Below are positions 25,013 to 34,099 of a DNA stretch of 64,000 nucleotides, piece by piece. The DNA is taken from the NCBI GenBank assembly GCA_035566015.1, contig DATMRS010000017.1, forward strand, positions 46,259 through 110,258, read 5' to 3'. Position 1 is the stretch's first letter; each line of letters starts with the position of its first letter. This DNA comes from DATMRS01 sp035566015. Lineage in GTDB: Bacteria > Pseudomonadota > Alphaproteobacteria > Sphingomonadales > Sphingomonadaceae. The position numbers and the translations under genes are program-made. The notes under the pieces were generated by a model. The model saw nothing but the letters and a program-made list of their open reading frames with translations, searched no databases and was not told where the DNA came from.

Positions 25013-26115
25013 CACGGGTGGACGTTGCGCTGGGCCGGCGCGCTTATGCGATCGACATAGAGGATGGCGCGCTCGATCGGGCAGGCACGCTCCTTGCCTC
25101 CTACGCGCGAGGGGAGCGGCTGGTGATCGTCACCGACGACCACGTCGCGGCGAGCCAACTCCCGCGGCTCACCGCCTCGCTCGCCTCGGCCGGCATCGCG
25201 GTGGCGACCGAAATCCTTCCCGCCGGCGAAGGCACCAAGAGCTGGGCGTATCTCGAAAAGCTTCTCGATCGCCTGCTCGGCGAAGGGGTGGAACGCGGCG
25301 ACCATATCGTCGCGCTGGGCGGCGGCGTGATCGGCGATCTCGTGGGCTTTGCGGCGGCGATCCTGAAACGCGGCTGCGGCTTCGTGCAGGTGCCGACCAC
25401 CCTGCTCGCCCAGGTCGATTCGTCGGTCGGCGGCAAGACCGCGATCAATACGGCGGCGGGCAAGAATCTCGTCGGCTCTTTCCACCAGCCGTCCTACGTC
25501 CTGATCGATCCGACGACGCTCGATACGCTTCCGCCGCGCGAAGTGCGCGCAGGCTATGCCGAGGTCGTCAAATATGGGCTGATCGACAGCCTGCCCTTCT
25601 TCGCCTGGTGCGAGGAAAACGGCAGCGCCCTGCTCGCCGACGATGCGGCGGCGCGGGTGGAGGCAATCCGGCATAGTGTCTCGGCCAAGGCCGCGATCGT
25701 CGCCGAGGACGAGCGCGAGACGAGCGGCAAGCGCGCGCTCCTCAATCTCGGCCACACGTTCGGCCATGCGCTGGAAGCCGAAACGGGCTTCTCCGACCGG
25801 CTCCTCCATGGTGAGGCGGTGGCAGCGGGCATGGCGCTCGCTTTCCGCTTTTCCGTGCGTCAAGGCCTATGCCCAGCTGAGGACGCCGCGCGTGTCACCG
25901 CCCATCTGCGCGCCGCCGGCCTGCCCGCGACCCTCGCCGATGCCGGCGTCGACGCATCGGGCGAGGCTCTCGTCGCGCACATGGCGCACGACAAGAAAAT
26001 GGAGGCGGGTCGCCTCCCCTTCCTCCTCGCGCGCGGCATCGGCCAGACCTATCTCGCCAGGGAAGTGGATCTTGCCGACGTCGCCGCCTTCCTCAATGAG
26101 GAACGGGCCAGCTGA
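25009..26115 (+). CDS. aroB: 3-dehydroquinate synthase
   Basis: The 368-residue enzyme converts DAHP to 3-dehydroquinate using bound NAD and a metal, step two of the shikimate pathway. Family segments seen are GGGVIGDLVGFAAAILKRG (NAD-binding), VQVPTTLLAQVDSSVGGKTAIN, KNLVGSFHQP, the metal-ligand region EVVKYGLIDS, LLNLGHTFGHALEAE and LHGEAVAAGM with metal-binding His residues. The length is normal. It directly follows aroK with a 4-nt overlap and ends 15 nt before the convergent fructokinase gene. Confidence 0.96.
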   Translation: MTRVDVALGRRAYAIDIEDGALDRAGTLLASYARGERLVIVTDDHVAASQLPRLTASLASAGIAVATEILPAGEGTKSWAYLEKLLDRLLGEGVERGDHIVALGGGVIGDLVGFAAAILKRGCGFVQVPTTLLAQVDSSVGGKTAINTAAGKNLVGSFHQPSYVLIDPTTLDTLPPREVRAGYAEVVKYGLIDSLPFFAWCEENGSALLADDAAARVEAIRHSVSAKAAIVAEDERETSGKRALLNLGHTFGHALEAETGFSDRLLHGEAVAAGMALAFRFSVRQGLCPAEDAARVTAHLRAAGLPATLADAGVDASGEALVAHMAHDKKMEAGRLPFLLARGIGQTYLAREVDLADVAAFLNEERAS

Positions 26116-26130
26116 CATTTCCAATCGATC

Positions 26131-27051
26131 CTAGCGTCGTTTCGCCGCCAAGGCATCGAGCGCAAGGGCGGCCGCGCCCAATGGACCGGCGTCGTCGCCA
26201 AGCGCGGGCGGGCCGATGATATGCTCCAGAGCGGACGGCGTGATGCGGGCGATATAGCCGTTCAGCAAGGCGGCGGTGCGCGCGCGGATCGAGGGGAGCA
26301 GGAAGGCGCGGCCCAGTCCCACGCCGCCGCCGATCAGGATGCGATCGGGCGAAAGCGTGAGGATGAGGAGCGCCATCAGCTCGGCCAATTCATCCGCGAT
26401 CTGCCACCATAAGGGGTCGTCGGGGGGTACCTCGCCCGCCGGCTGTCCGGCGCGGGCGGCGATGGCGGGGCCGGATATCAGGCCTTCCAGGCAGTCGCCA
26501 TGATAGGGGCACAGGCCGACGAAATGGTCGCCGGGCGCGCGCCGGACGCGCAGATGGCCGATTTCGGGATGGACGAGGCCATGAACGGGCCTGCCGTCGA
26601 TCAACACGCCGCCGCCGATCCCGGTGCCGATCGTCAGATAAACGAGCGCCCTTGCCCCTTGGCCCGCGCCCCAGCGCTGTTCGGCAAGCGCGCCGCCGGC
26701 GACATCGGTGTCGAAGCCGATCGGTACCGCGAAATGGTGGGCGAAATGGCCGCGCACATCGGTGCCCGCCCAGCCGGGCTTGGGTGTGCTGGTGATCGTT
26801 CCATAAGCCGGGCGCGTGGGATCGAGCTGCACAGGGCCGAAGCTCGCCACGCCGATCGCGGCGGGCGCGCCATGCTGTCCAGTCCAGCCCGCGATGGCGT
26901 CGGAAAGGGCCGCGAGCGTCGTTTGCGGATCGGCGGTCGGTACGCGCAGCCGATCGAGTATCCTGTTACCGCGCGCGATGAGCGCAACGCATTTGGTGCC
27001 CCCCAGTTCGACACCTGCAACAAGCGGGGGCGCGGCGTCACCGTCGGGCAT
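26131..27051 (-). CDS. ROK-family fructokinase
   Basis: The 306-residue sugar kinase has the ROK N-terminal ATP motif AGVELGGTKCVALIA, the central TIGTGIGGGVLIDG, the substrate-binding PEIGHL and a zinc-type cluster HLRV...CPYHGDCLEG that is typical of fructokinases in this family, which make fructose 6-phosphate. The ATG at 27051 overlaps the stop of the upstream AmpG-like permease (TGATG), so the longer frame to 27207 is rejected. It may work on mannose or other hexoses, and its pairing with a permease is suggestive only. All expected motifs are intact. Confidence 0.88.
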   Translation of the reverse strand: MPDGDAAPPLVAGVELGGTKCVALIARGNRILDRLRVPTADPQTTLAALSDAIAGWTGQHGAPAAIGVASFGPVQLDPTRPAYGTITSTPKPGWAGTDVRGHFAHHFAVPIGFDTDVAGGALAEQRWGAGQGARALVYLTIGTGIGGGVLIDGRPVHGLVHPEIGHLRVRRAPGDHFVGLCPYHGDCLEGLISGPAIAARAGQPAGEVPPDDPLWWQIADELAELMALLILTLSPDRILIGGGVGLGRAFLLPSIRARTAALLNGYIARITPSALEHIIGPPALGDDAGPLGAAALALDALAAKRR

Positions 27052-28382
27052 CAGGCGCTGCTCTGCCGTACATTTTCCACCACGAAGCCCCGCCGCCACA
27101 TCAGGAGCAACAGCAGCAGCCCCGGAAGCGCGACGAGTGTCGTCAGCAGATAGAAACCCGCCCAGCCCAGCGCCTCGGCCGCATAACCCGACGGTGCCGA
27201 CAGCCACGTCCGCCCGACCGCGGCGAAGGAGGAGAGCAGCGCAAATTGCGTCGCGGTGTAAGCGAGATTCGACAGGCCCGAGAGGTAGGTGACGAAGACG
27301 GTCAGGCCGATACCGCTCGCCAGATTCTCGCTGCCCACCGCCCAGGCGAGCATCAGCGGCGAATGGCCGGCCCAGGCGAGGGCAGCGAAATTGAGGTTCG
27401 TCACCATCATCAGCATGCCCGAGACGACGAGCGCGCGACCCATACCGAGCCAGGCGATGAACGGTGCGCCCAGCGCGGAGCCGACGATCAGCGCCCAGAA
27501 GCCGACCAGCTTGTTCACCGCGATATATTCGGTGTCGGTGAAACCCAGATCGACGATCATCGGATTGAGCATCGCCTGCCCCATGGCATCACCCAGCTTG
27601 TAGATGAGGACGAAGAGGAGGATCAGCACCGCGCCGCGCCGGCTCAGGAACTCACGGAAGGGCAGGATCACGGTTTCCGACAGCCATTCCGTCACACCGC
27701 GTGCCGGCCGCTCGGCGGCAAGCGCGATCTCGTGCAGGCCGCGCCCGCCGATCAGGGCCGCCAGCACGCCCGGCAGGACAAGGAAAGCCGTCACACCATA
27801 GGCGACCGCCCAGCCGAGCCCCGCGCCTTCGGCCGAGGCGAGCCACACAGTACCGGCGCCCGCGGCGAGATTGCCGATACGATAGCCGAACTGGTTCATC
27901 GCGGTGCCGTGAGGCAATTCGGCATCGGGCAAAATCTCAATCCGATAGGCGTCGATCACGATATCCTGCGTCGCCGACAGGAAGGCTGTCATCACTGCCC
28001 AGAAGGCGAAGGCGGCCAGGCCGCCCGCCGGATCGCTGCCTCCCAGCATCCAGATCGACAGGAAGAGAAGCGCCTGGACGGCGAACAACCAGGCGCGCCG
28101 CTGCCCGACGAGGCGGGTCAGCAGCGGGATGGGCAAGCGATCGATCAGCGGCGCCCAGAGGAATTTGAGCGTGTAAGGCGTCGTCAGCCCGATCGCGAAG
28201 CCGATCGTCGTCTTGTCGACCCCTACTTTCGACAGCCAATAGGTCATCGTCGCGAGTAGCAGCGTAAGCGGAAAGCCGCTCGATATGCCGAGCAGCAGCG
28301 CCGCGACGGGACGGATGTGGAAATAGGGGCGGATGCCGGCCAGCCCGCCGGCCGGCGCTTCCTCGATCATCGTTTCGTTCAT
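27051..28382 (-). CDS. AmpG-family muropeptide/MFS permease
   Basis: This 443-residue inner-membrane protein has about 12-14 transmembrane segments and resembles AmpG, which imports anhydro-muropeptides for cell-wall recycling. Family features include GFPLTLLLATMTYWLSKVGVD in TM1-2, LTTPYTLKFLWAPLIDR, the SATQDIVIDAYRIEIL segment conserved in AmpG permeases, and GTAMNQFGYRIG. The ATG at 28382 follows an in-frame TTG at 28385, and neither has a strong ribosome site. It is co-transcribed with the fructokinase through a one-base stop/start overlap. Whether it carries muropeptides or sugars cannot be decided. Confidence 0.82.
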   Translation of the reverse strand: MNETMIEEAPAGGLAGIRPYFHIRPVAALLLGISSGFPLTLLLATMTYWLSKVGVDKTTIGFAIGLTTPYTLKFLWAPLIDRLPIPLLTRLVGQRRAWLFAVQALLFLSIWMLGGSDPAGGLAAFAFWAVMTAFLSATQDIVIDAYRIEILPDAELPHGTAMNQFGYRIGNLAAGAGTVWLASAEGAGLGWAVAYGVTAFLVLPGVLAALIGGRGLHEIALAAERPARGVTEWLSETVILPFREFLSRRGAVLILLFVLIYKLGDAMGQAMLNPMIVDLGFTDTEYIAVNKLVGFWALIVGSALGAPFIAWLGMGRALVVSGMLMMVTNLNFAALAWAGHSPLMLAWAVGSENLASGIGLTVFVTYLSGLSNLAYTATQFALLSSFAAVGRTWLSAPSGYAAEALGWAGFYLLTTLVALPGLLLLLLMWRRGFVVENVRQSSA

Positions 28383-28430
28383 CAAGGCGCGAGCATAAGG
28401 CGGCCCGCCGGCTTGGAAAGCCCCAAAAGG

Positions 28431-28868
28431 TCAGGCGGGCGCGCCCTCATCATAGAGGGTGAGGCCCGGCGGCAACCGCCGCGGTGTCGTCCCCGCACGC
28501 CGCGCCTCCACCGCCAGAAGCGCATCGCGCAATATCCGATGCGAATAAGGCTTGGCGAGGCAGCCGATCGCAAAAGAGCGTGCCTCGGGCGGGCAATAGC
28601 CGGTGACGAGCAGCACCGGCACGTCCCGGCCAAAAGCGGCGCGCGCCACCGCCAGGCCGTCATCGCCGCTGGATAGTTGCACGTCCGCCAGCACGAGATC
28701 GGGCGGCGCCTTTTCGAGGAGCGCGATCGCCTCGGCCGCATTGTCTACGGTGCCGACGATCCGGTAGCCCTGCTCGCGCAGATAATGCTCCGTATCGAAA
28801 GCGATGAGCGGTTCGTCCTCGACGATCAATATGCGGTTGATCGCCTTTTCACGCTTGCCGAACATCAT
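28431..28868 (-). CDS. Stand-alone response regulator receiver protein
   Basis: The 145-residue protein is a single receiver domain without an output domain. The acidic pair Glu17-Asp18, phospho-acceptor Asp62 (LVLADVQL), Thr89 and Lys106 (CLAKPYS) are in place. The GDDGLAVA loop after the Asp resembles receivers working with HWE-type sensor kinases in alphaproteobacteria. No kinase gene is adjacent. Start choice (ATG 28868 or ATG 28865) is uncertain; the longer frame to 28937 has no ribosome site. The C-terminal 25 residues are Arg/Pro-rich and unremarkable. Confidence 0.82.
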   Translation of the reverse strand: MMFGKREKAINRILIVEDEPLIAFDTEHYLREQGYRIVGTVDNAAEAIALLEKAPPDLVLADVQLSSGDDGLAVARAAFGRDVPVLLVTGYCPPEARSFAIGCLAKPYSHRILRDALLAVEARRAGTTPRRLPPGLTLYDEGAPA

Positions 28869-29045
28869 GGCCGCCGACTCATACGCATGGGTTCTCCAAC
28901 GATAAATTGCGGCGAAACCGGACGCCAGCGGTAACAACGCATATCCTATGCGCTTGACCGCACGCCGCTTTCAGCGGACCAAGGCGAGACGGGCCGGTTG
29001 CGGGCCGGGCCCATTCCTTTCCCGAACCAGCCAGGGAGACGCCGT

Positions 29046-30353
29046 TTGGCGAAGCGCCTCACCCTCTACATCCTGCTCGCGATGATCGCCGGCATCGTGC
29101 TCGGCGTCGTCCTCCATGCCGCCCTCGACGATCCGAAGCAGATCGAGACGGTCACCAGCTATCTGACGATCCTGACCGACCTGTTCCTGCGGCTGATCAA
29201 GATGATCATCGCTCCGCTGGTCTTCTCCACGCTGGTTGCGGGCATCGCACATATGGGCGACACGGCGGCGCTGGGACGGATCGGCTTCCGCAGCATCGCC
29301 TGGTTCCTCACCGCGAGCCTGCTGTCGCTGACGCTTGGCCTGATCCTCGTCCACCTGTTCCAGCCCGGCACCGGGTTGCAGATGGCGCTACCCGAGGCGA
29401 CCGCCGCCAGCGGTATCGATCGCGGCGATTTCAGTCTCCATCAATTCATCACCCATCTCGTCCCGCGATCGATATTCGAGGCGATGGCGACCAACGAGAT
29501 CCTTCAGATCGTCATCTTCTCGCTTTTCGTCGGCGTGGCGATCACCGCGCTGGGGGAGAAGGCCGCGCCGGTGGTGCGCGGGATCGAGGCGCTGGTCGCG
29601 ATCATGCTCCAGATCACCGATTACGTCATGCGTTTCGCACCCGTCGCGGTGTTCGCGGCGGTGACGACCGCCATCGCGCAGGAGGGCGTCGGCATCCTCG
29701 CTACCTTCGGCTATTTCATGGGCAGCTTCTATATCGGGCTGTTTCTGCTGTGGGGACTGCTGCTCTTCCTCGCCTTCGCGCTGACCGGCGGTCGGGCTGC
29801 AACACTTGCTCGCTACATTCGCGATCCCACGCTGCTCGCTTTCTCCACCGCATCGTCCGAAGCCGCCTTCCCGCGCACGCTGGAAGCGCTGGACCGGTTC
29901 GGCGTGCCGGGGCGCATTTCCAGCTTCGTGCTACCGCTCGGCTATTCTTTCAACCTCGACGGCACGATGATGTACTGCACCTTCGCGACGATGTTCATCG
30001 CGCAGGCCTATGGCATCCACATGCCGCTCGGCTCGCAGATCACGATGCTGCTCCTGCTGATGGTGACGTCGAAGGGGATGGCGGGCGTACCGCGTGCGAG
30101 TCTCGTCGTGATCGCCGCGACGCTGGCCTTCTTCGACATACCTGAAGCGGGCCTGCTTCTGATCCTCGCGGTCGATCATTTCCTCGACATGGGGCGATCG
30201 GCGACGAACGTCATCGGCAATGCGGTGGCGAGCGTGCTCGTCGCCAAATGGGAAGGTGCGCTGGAGCCGCCCGAATCGCCCGACATCGCCCCCCTGCGCG
30301 CCCCCAGCCATACCGCGCATCATGGCCGTCGCGGGCTGGAGGAGGAGCGATAG
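29046..30353 (+). CDS. Dicarboxylate/amino acid:cation symporter
   Basis: This 435-residue DAACS (GltP/DctA) family protein imports C4-dicarboxylates or glutamate with sodium or protons. The scaffold segments KMIIAPLVFSTLVAGIAHMG (TM3), the serine-rich hairpin AFSTASSEAAFPRTLEAL and SFNLDGTMMY, with the hallmark NLDGT, and SKGMAGVPRASLVV followed by VDHFLDMGRSATNVIGNA are all clear. The TTG at 29046 is preceded by AGGGAG 6 nt upstream, so it is preferred to the in-frame TTG at 28998. The C-terminus is short and His/Arg-rich. It is monocistronic, divergent from the response regulator. Confidence 0.92.
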   Translation: MAKRLTLYILLAMIAGIVLGVVLHAALDDPKQIETVTSYLTILTDLFLRLIKMIIAPLVFSTLVAGIAHMGDTAALGRIGFRSIAWFLTASLLSLTLGLILVHLFQPGTGLQMALPEATAASGIDRGDFSLHQFITHLVPRSIFEAMATNEILQIVIFSLFVGVAITALGEKAAPVVRGIEALVAIMLQITDYVMRFAPVAVFAAVTTAIAQEGVGILATFGYFMGSFYIGLFLLWGLLLFLAFALTGGRAATLARYIRDPTLLAFSTASSEAAFPRTLEALDRFGVPGRISSFVLPLGYSFNLDGTMMYCTFATMFIAQAYGIHMPLGSQITMLLLLMVTSKGMAGVPRASLVVIAATLAFFDIPEAGLLLILAVDHFLDMGRSATNVIGNAVASVLVAKWEGALEPPESPDIAPLRAPSHTAHHGRRGLEEER

Positions 30354-30389
30354 CTGGCGCGGGGCACATGTTGAGGCTAGGGGATCGGC

Positions 30390-31172
30390 ATGCCTCCCAC
30401 CCCTCCTCGCCCTCCTCGCCGCGAACCTGACCGGCCGCTGACCGCCGGCAAGGGACAGCCGCAGCGCATCGCCAAACTGCTCGCCCGCGCCGGTGTCGCG
30501 TCGCGGCGCGAAATCGAGCGGATGATCGCCGAGCGACGGATCGCGATCGACGGCGTGCCGCTGGAAACGCCCGCGACGATCATCACCTCGCTCGATGCCG
30601 TGACGGTGGACGGCAAGCCGGTGAAGGCCCCCGAGCCGGCGCGCCTCTTCCGCTTCCACAAGCCGGCCGGTCTGCTCACCACCGAGCGGGACCCTAAGGG
30701 CCGGCCCACCATCTACGACCGCCTGCCGCCTGACCTGCCGCGCGTGATGCCGGTCGGCCGGCTCGACCTTTCCACCGAGGGGCTGCTGCTGCTTACCACC
30801 GACGGCGGACTGAAGCGCCAGCTCGAACTGCCCTCGACGGGAATCACGCGCACCTATCGCGCGCGCGTGTTCGGCCCGATCAGCCAGCCACGCCTCGAAT
30901 CATTGATCGACGGAATCGAGATAGACGACATCCGCTATGGATCGATCGACGCCAATCTTGAACGGCGCACCGGCCGCAATGCCTGGGTGGAAATGAAACT
31001 GACCGAGGGCAAGAATCGCGAGGTGCGGCGTGTCCTTGAGCATTTGGGGCTTCAGGTCAGCCGGTTGATCCGCACCGCCTACGGCCCCTTCCGACTGGCC
31101 GACATGCCCGTCGGCGCGGTGGACGAGGTGCGTCCGCACGAACTGGCGGCGCTGCGCAAGATGCTGAAATGA
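30390..31172 (+). CDS. rluB: 23S rRNA pseudouridine synthase, RluB/RsuA family
   Basis: The 260-residue enzyme converts a uridine in rRNA to pseudouridine. An S4 RNA-binding domain covers about residues 25-75, and the catalytic Asp126 sits in the family motif VGRLDLSTEGLLLLTTDG. KPAGLLTTERDPKGRPTIYD and EGKNREVRRVLEHLGLQV are also typical of the RluB/RsuA group. The gene symbol is by family and may be RluB-like. It is followed 7 nt later by rsmD, so both rRNA modification genes form one unit. The Pro-rich N-terminal 25 residues are a common extension in this group. Confidence 0.87.
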   Translation: MPPTPPRPPRREPDRPLTAGKGQPQRIAKLLARAGVASRREIERMIAERRIAIDGVPLETPATIITSLDAVTVDGKPVKAPEPARLFRFHKPAGLLTTERDPKGRPTIYDRLPPDLPRVMPVGRLDLSTEGLLLLTTDGGLKRQLELPSTGITRTYRARVFGPISQPRLESLIDGIEIDDIRYGSIDANLERRTGRNAWVEMKLTEGKNREVRRVLEHLGLQVSRLIRTAYGPFRLADMPVGAVDEVRPHELAALRKMLK

Positions 31173-31179
31173 ACATGAT

Positions 31180-31719
31180 ATGCGGATAATCGCGGGCGCA
31201 TGGCGGGGCCGCAAACTGGCGGTTCCGGCGGGTCTGGCGACGCGGCCGACATCGGATCGCACGCGCGAGGCTCTGTTCTCGATGCTCGCTAGCCGGCTGG
31301 GCAGCTTCGAGGACCTGGTCGTCGCCGATCTTTTCGCAGGCACGGGTGCGCTTGGTCTCGAAGCGCTTTCGCGCGGTGCGGCGCGCTGCATCTTCGTCGA
31401 GCAGGATCGCGCCGCACTCGACGCGCTGCGCAAGAACGTCGCTGCGCTGGAAGCGAGGGCGGACATACGCGCCCAGCCTGTCTCGACATTAGGTCAGGCC
31501 CGGGAGCCCTGCCATCTCCTCCTGCTTGACCCGCCTTATGACAGCGGAGGGGGCGGCGCGCTTCTCGAACGGTTGAAGCGGCTCGGTTGGGTCGCCCCCG
31601 GCGCGTGGGTTAGCATCGAGACGGGGCGGCACGAAAAGGTCGGCGCGGGTGGCTTCCGCTTTGATGCCGAGCGCGTCCATGGCAAGGCTAAGCTCAGCCT
31701 GCTTCGCGCCGAAGACTGA
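31180..31719 (+). CDS. rsmD: 16S rRNA (guanine966-N2)-methyltransferase
   Basis: The 179-residue SAM-dependent methyltransferase modifies G966 of 16S rRNA in the small ribosomal subunit. Motif I is VADLFAGTGALGLEALSRGA and the catalytic motif IV is LLLDPPYDSG, both as in RsmD; the N-terminal MRIIAGAWRGRKL and RPTSDRTREALFSML are family signatures. Length is normal. It lies 7 nt after the pseudouridine synthase gene and is followed by a topoisomerase gene on the same strand. Confidence 0.94.
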   Translation: MRIIAGAWRGRKLAVPAGLATRPTSDRTREALFSMLASRLGSFEDLVVADLFAGTGALGLEALSRGAARCIFVEQDRAALDALRKNVAALEARADIRAQPVSTLGQAREPCHLLLLDPPYDSGGGGALLERLKRLGWVAPGAWVSIETGRHEKVGAGGFRFDAERVHGKAKLSLLRAED

Positions 31720-31785
31720 ACCCGCGGAACCGCCGCCCCCCTTTTCGCGCTCTGCGTCGGTTAAGGCTGACGAAGGGCGACGGGA

Positions 31786-32832
31786 TTGGCTGGCAGGAAG
31801 AAGGACGAAGGCGATCCGCGCGAGGCGGCCGAGCATGCCGGACTGATCCACGTTTCCGACGACCAGCCAGGCATTACGCGGCGGCGCGCGGGCAAAGGCT
31901 TCCGCTATTTCGATGCCGAGGGGCAGCCGGTTCGCGACAAGGCGGTGCTCGCGCGCATCCGCAAGCTCGCCATTCCGCCCGCCTATGCGGACCTCTGGAT
32001 CTGCCCGCATCCTAACGGACACATTCAGGCGACGGGGCGCGATGCGCGCGGGCGCAAGCAATATCGCTACCATGACCGCTTCCGCGAAGTCCGCGACAGC
32101 GCGAAATATAAGCATATGCTGGACTTCGCGACGACGCTGCCCGCCATAAGGCAGCGGATCGCCAAGGATATGGCGCGGCGTGGCCTGCCCCGGGAAAAGG
32201 TGTTGGCTACCGTCGTCCACCTGCTGGAAACGACGATGATCCGCGTCGGCAATGCCGATTATGCGAAGCAGAACAAGAGCTACGGCCTCACCACGCTGCG
32301 CGACCGGCATGTCGCGATCGAGGGATCGGAGCTGCGCTTCCGCTTTACGGGCAAGAGCGGCAAGACATGGCAATTGGCGCTGCACGATCGGCGCGTCGCG
32401 CGTATCGTCAAGGCGAGCCAGGACCTGCCCGGCCAGCATCTCTTCCAATATCTCGACGAAGCGGGCGAGCAACATGAGGTGACATCGACGGACGTGAACG
32501 CCTATCTACGCGAAATATCGGGGCAATCGATCACCGCGAAGGATTTTCGCACTTGGACGGGCACCGTTCTTGCCGCTCTGGCGCTCGCCGGGCAGGAGAC
32601 GCCCGAAAGCGAAGCGGCGGCGAAACGTGGCATTCGCGCCGCGATCGACACTGTGGCGAAGAGCCTGGGTAATACACCCGCCATCTGCCGCAAATGCTAC
32701 GTCCATCCGGAAATATTGGCCGCTTATGGACAGGGAGTGCTCGACCTGAAGCTGCGGCGCGACAACGCCAAGGACGGGCTTGATCCTGCTGAAGACGCCG
32801 TGCGTCGGTTCCTGCGCAAACGACTGTCCTGA
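31786..32832 (+). CDS. DNA topoisomerase IB (poxvirus type)
   Basis: The 348-residue protein is a bacterial type IB topoisomerase that relaxes supercoils through a 3'-phosphotyrosyl link. The N-terminal domain shows RKLAIPPAYADLWICPHPNGHIQATGRDARGRKQYRYH, the catalytic core has IRVGNADYAKQNKSYGLTTLR with the first catalytic Arg and FRFTGKSGK with the Lys, KDFRTWTGT carries the second Arg, and the nucleophile Tyr305 is in CRKCYVHPEIL. The start is TTG at 31786 with GAAGGGCGA upstream; no ATG is available nearby. Such enzymes are common but non-essential in alphaproteobacteria. Confidence 0.93.
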   Translation: MAGRKKDEGDPREAAEHAGLIHVSDDQPGITRRRAGKGFRYFDAEGQPVRDKAVLARIRKLAIPPAYADLWICPHPNGHIQATGRDARGRKQYRYHDRFREVRDSAKYKHMLDFATTLPAIRQRIAKDMARRGLPREKVLATVVHLLETTMIRVGNADYAKQNKSYGLTTLRDRHVAIEGSELRFRFTGKSGKTWQLALHDRRVARIVKASQDLPGQHLFQYLDEAGEQHEVTSTDVNAYLREISGQSITAKDFRTWTGTVLAALALAGQETPESEAAAKRGIRAAIDTVAKSLGNTPAICRKCYVHPEILAAYGQGVLDLKLRRDNAKDGLDPAEDAVRRFLRKRLS

Positions 32833-32905
32833 AGAGCCGTTTTTTCTTGGAAGGCGAAACAATCGCCTCTTCCCGACGTTGAGCGCGGCGAAAGGGAGAA
32901 GGATC

Positions 32906-33331
32906 TTGGCTCGTCAGATCAGTTCGCTTACCCTTGCCGACGCCCGAGAGATCATAGCCGGGGGCGAGGCAGCCGCCGAAAAGCTTGGTATCCCTTATAA
33001 CATCGCCGTCGTCGACGTAGGCGGCAATCTGATCGCCCATATCCGTATGGACGATTCCTGGGTCGGCAGCATCGACATAGCGATCCACAAGGCATGGACG
33101 GCACGCGCGTTCGACATGTCGACCGAGATGCTGGCTACTATGGCGCAATCAGGCAAGCCGCTGTTCGGCATTCAGGATACCAACCGGGATAAGGTGGTGA
33201 TCTTCGCGGGCGGCATGCCGGTGAAGCTGGACGATGTCGTCATCGGCGCGGTGGGCGCGAGCGGCGGCACCGTCGATCAGGACCAGAAGGTCGTCGAAGC
33301 GGCGGTCGCGGCGTTCAGTCCCGCGGGCTGA
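32906..33331 (+). CDS. GlcG/HbpS-family protein
   Basis: The 141-residue protein belongs to the GlcG/HbpS (DUF336) family, found as small octameric proteins that can bind haem or cobalamin or support catabolic enzymes. It has ITSLTLADA-like N-terminal residues, YNIAVVDVGGNLIAHIRMD, the family stretch SIDIAIHKAWTARAF and VIFAGGMPVKLDDVVIGAVGASGGTVDQD. The TTG at 32906 has GGGAGAAGG upstream and is chosen over a start at 32780 that overlaps the topoisomerase gene. It lies just before the haem-copper oxidase/PQQ operon, so a role in haem handling is conceivable. Confidence 0.75.
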   Translation: MARQISSLTLADAREIIAGGEAAAEKLGIPYNIAVVDVGGNLIAHIRMDDSWVGSIDIAIHKAWTARAFDMSTEMLATMAQSGKPLFGIQDTNRDKVVIFAGGMPVKLDDVVIGAVGASGGTVDQDQKVVEAAVAAFSPAG

Positions 33332-33355
33332 AAACTCACCGGGAAAGAGGCGGCG

Positions 33356-34099
33356 ATGATCGCGCATCTCCCTTATTGTGGTTCGCCCCCTATGCCCGCG
33401 GAGCTCGCCGGGCGCTTCAATCTCGATCCGGTCCTGATCGTCGTCTTGGTGGCGGTGGGCACAGCGCATTGGGCATGGGCCAGGCGCAGAAATGAGGGCG
33501 GATATGCCGCAGCCGGCTGGCTGGTGGCGGCCTTCGCCTTCCTCTCTCCGCTTTGTGCGCTGTCGGTATCGCTGTTCGGCGCACGCGTCGCCCAGCATAT
33601 GATATTGCTGTTGCTCGCCGCGCCGCTGATCGCGCTCGCCCTTCCGCCAGTGCCCGAACGATATGGTCTGCGCGGCCTGTGGGGCAGCACGGCGGCTTTC
33701 TTCGTTGCATTATGGTTCTGGCACATGCCGGTGCCCTATGACGCGACCTTCCTGTCGACGCCGCTCTATTGGACAATGCACATAAGCCTGTTCGGCAGCG
33801 GCATTCTCCTGTGGCGCGCATTGCTCCGGCACCGGCCGGAACATACGGCGCAGGTTCTCGCGGCAGGCGCGCTCAGTTCGATGCAGATGGGGCTGCTGGG
33901 CGCAGTGCTGACGCTGGCGAACCACCCGATGTTCCTCTGGCACTTCGGGACGACAGGCGCATGGGGGCTCACCCCGCTTCAGGATCAGCAGATCGGCGGG
34001 CTCATCATGTGGGTGCCGGGCATACTGCTCTTCCTCTGGGCGGCGCTGCGTTCGCTGTCGCGGCTGTGGAACCTACTCGAAGAGGCGCGGCCGGCATGA
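33356..34099 (+). CDS. caa3-type oxidase assembly factor, CtaG-like membrane protein
   Basis: This 247-residue membrane protein has about seven transmembrane helices and belongs to the family found with caa3-type oxidases (distinct from Cox11). It has HMILLLLAAPLIALALP with a TM His, ALWFWHMPVPYDA, the WTMHISLFGSGILLWRALL segment and the GLTPLQDQQIGGLIMWVPGILLF motif that carries conserved acidic and aromatic residues. It presumably helps insert copper or assemble the oxidase. The last base of its stop codon region overlaps the ATG of subunit II (ATGA). It heads the respiratory operon, following the GlcG-like gene by 24 nt. Confidence 0.85.
   Translation: MIAHLPYCGSPPMPAELAGRFNLDPVLIVVLVAVGTAHWAWARRRNEGGYAAAGWLVAAFAFLSPLCALSVSLFGARVAQHMILLLLAAPLIALALPPVPERYGLRGLWGSTAAFFVALWFWHMPVPYDATFLSTPLYWTMHISLFGSGILLWRALLRHRPEHTAQVLAAGALSSMQMGLLGAVLTLANHPMFLWHFGTTGAWGLTPLQDQQIGGLIMWVPGILLFLWAALRSLSRLWNLLEEARPA

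Noticed and set aside
32853..32867. GGCGA/TCGCC hairpin after the topoisomerase gene as a terminator.
   Set aside because: The stem is 5 bp and the T-run lies before it, not after, so it does not look like a terminator.
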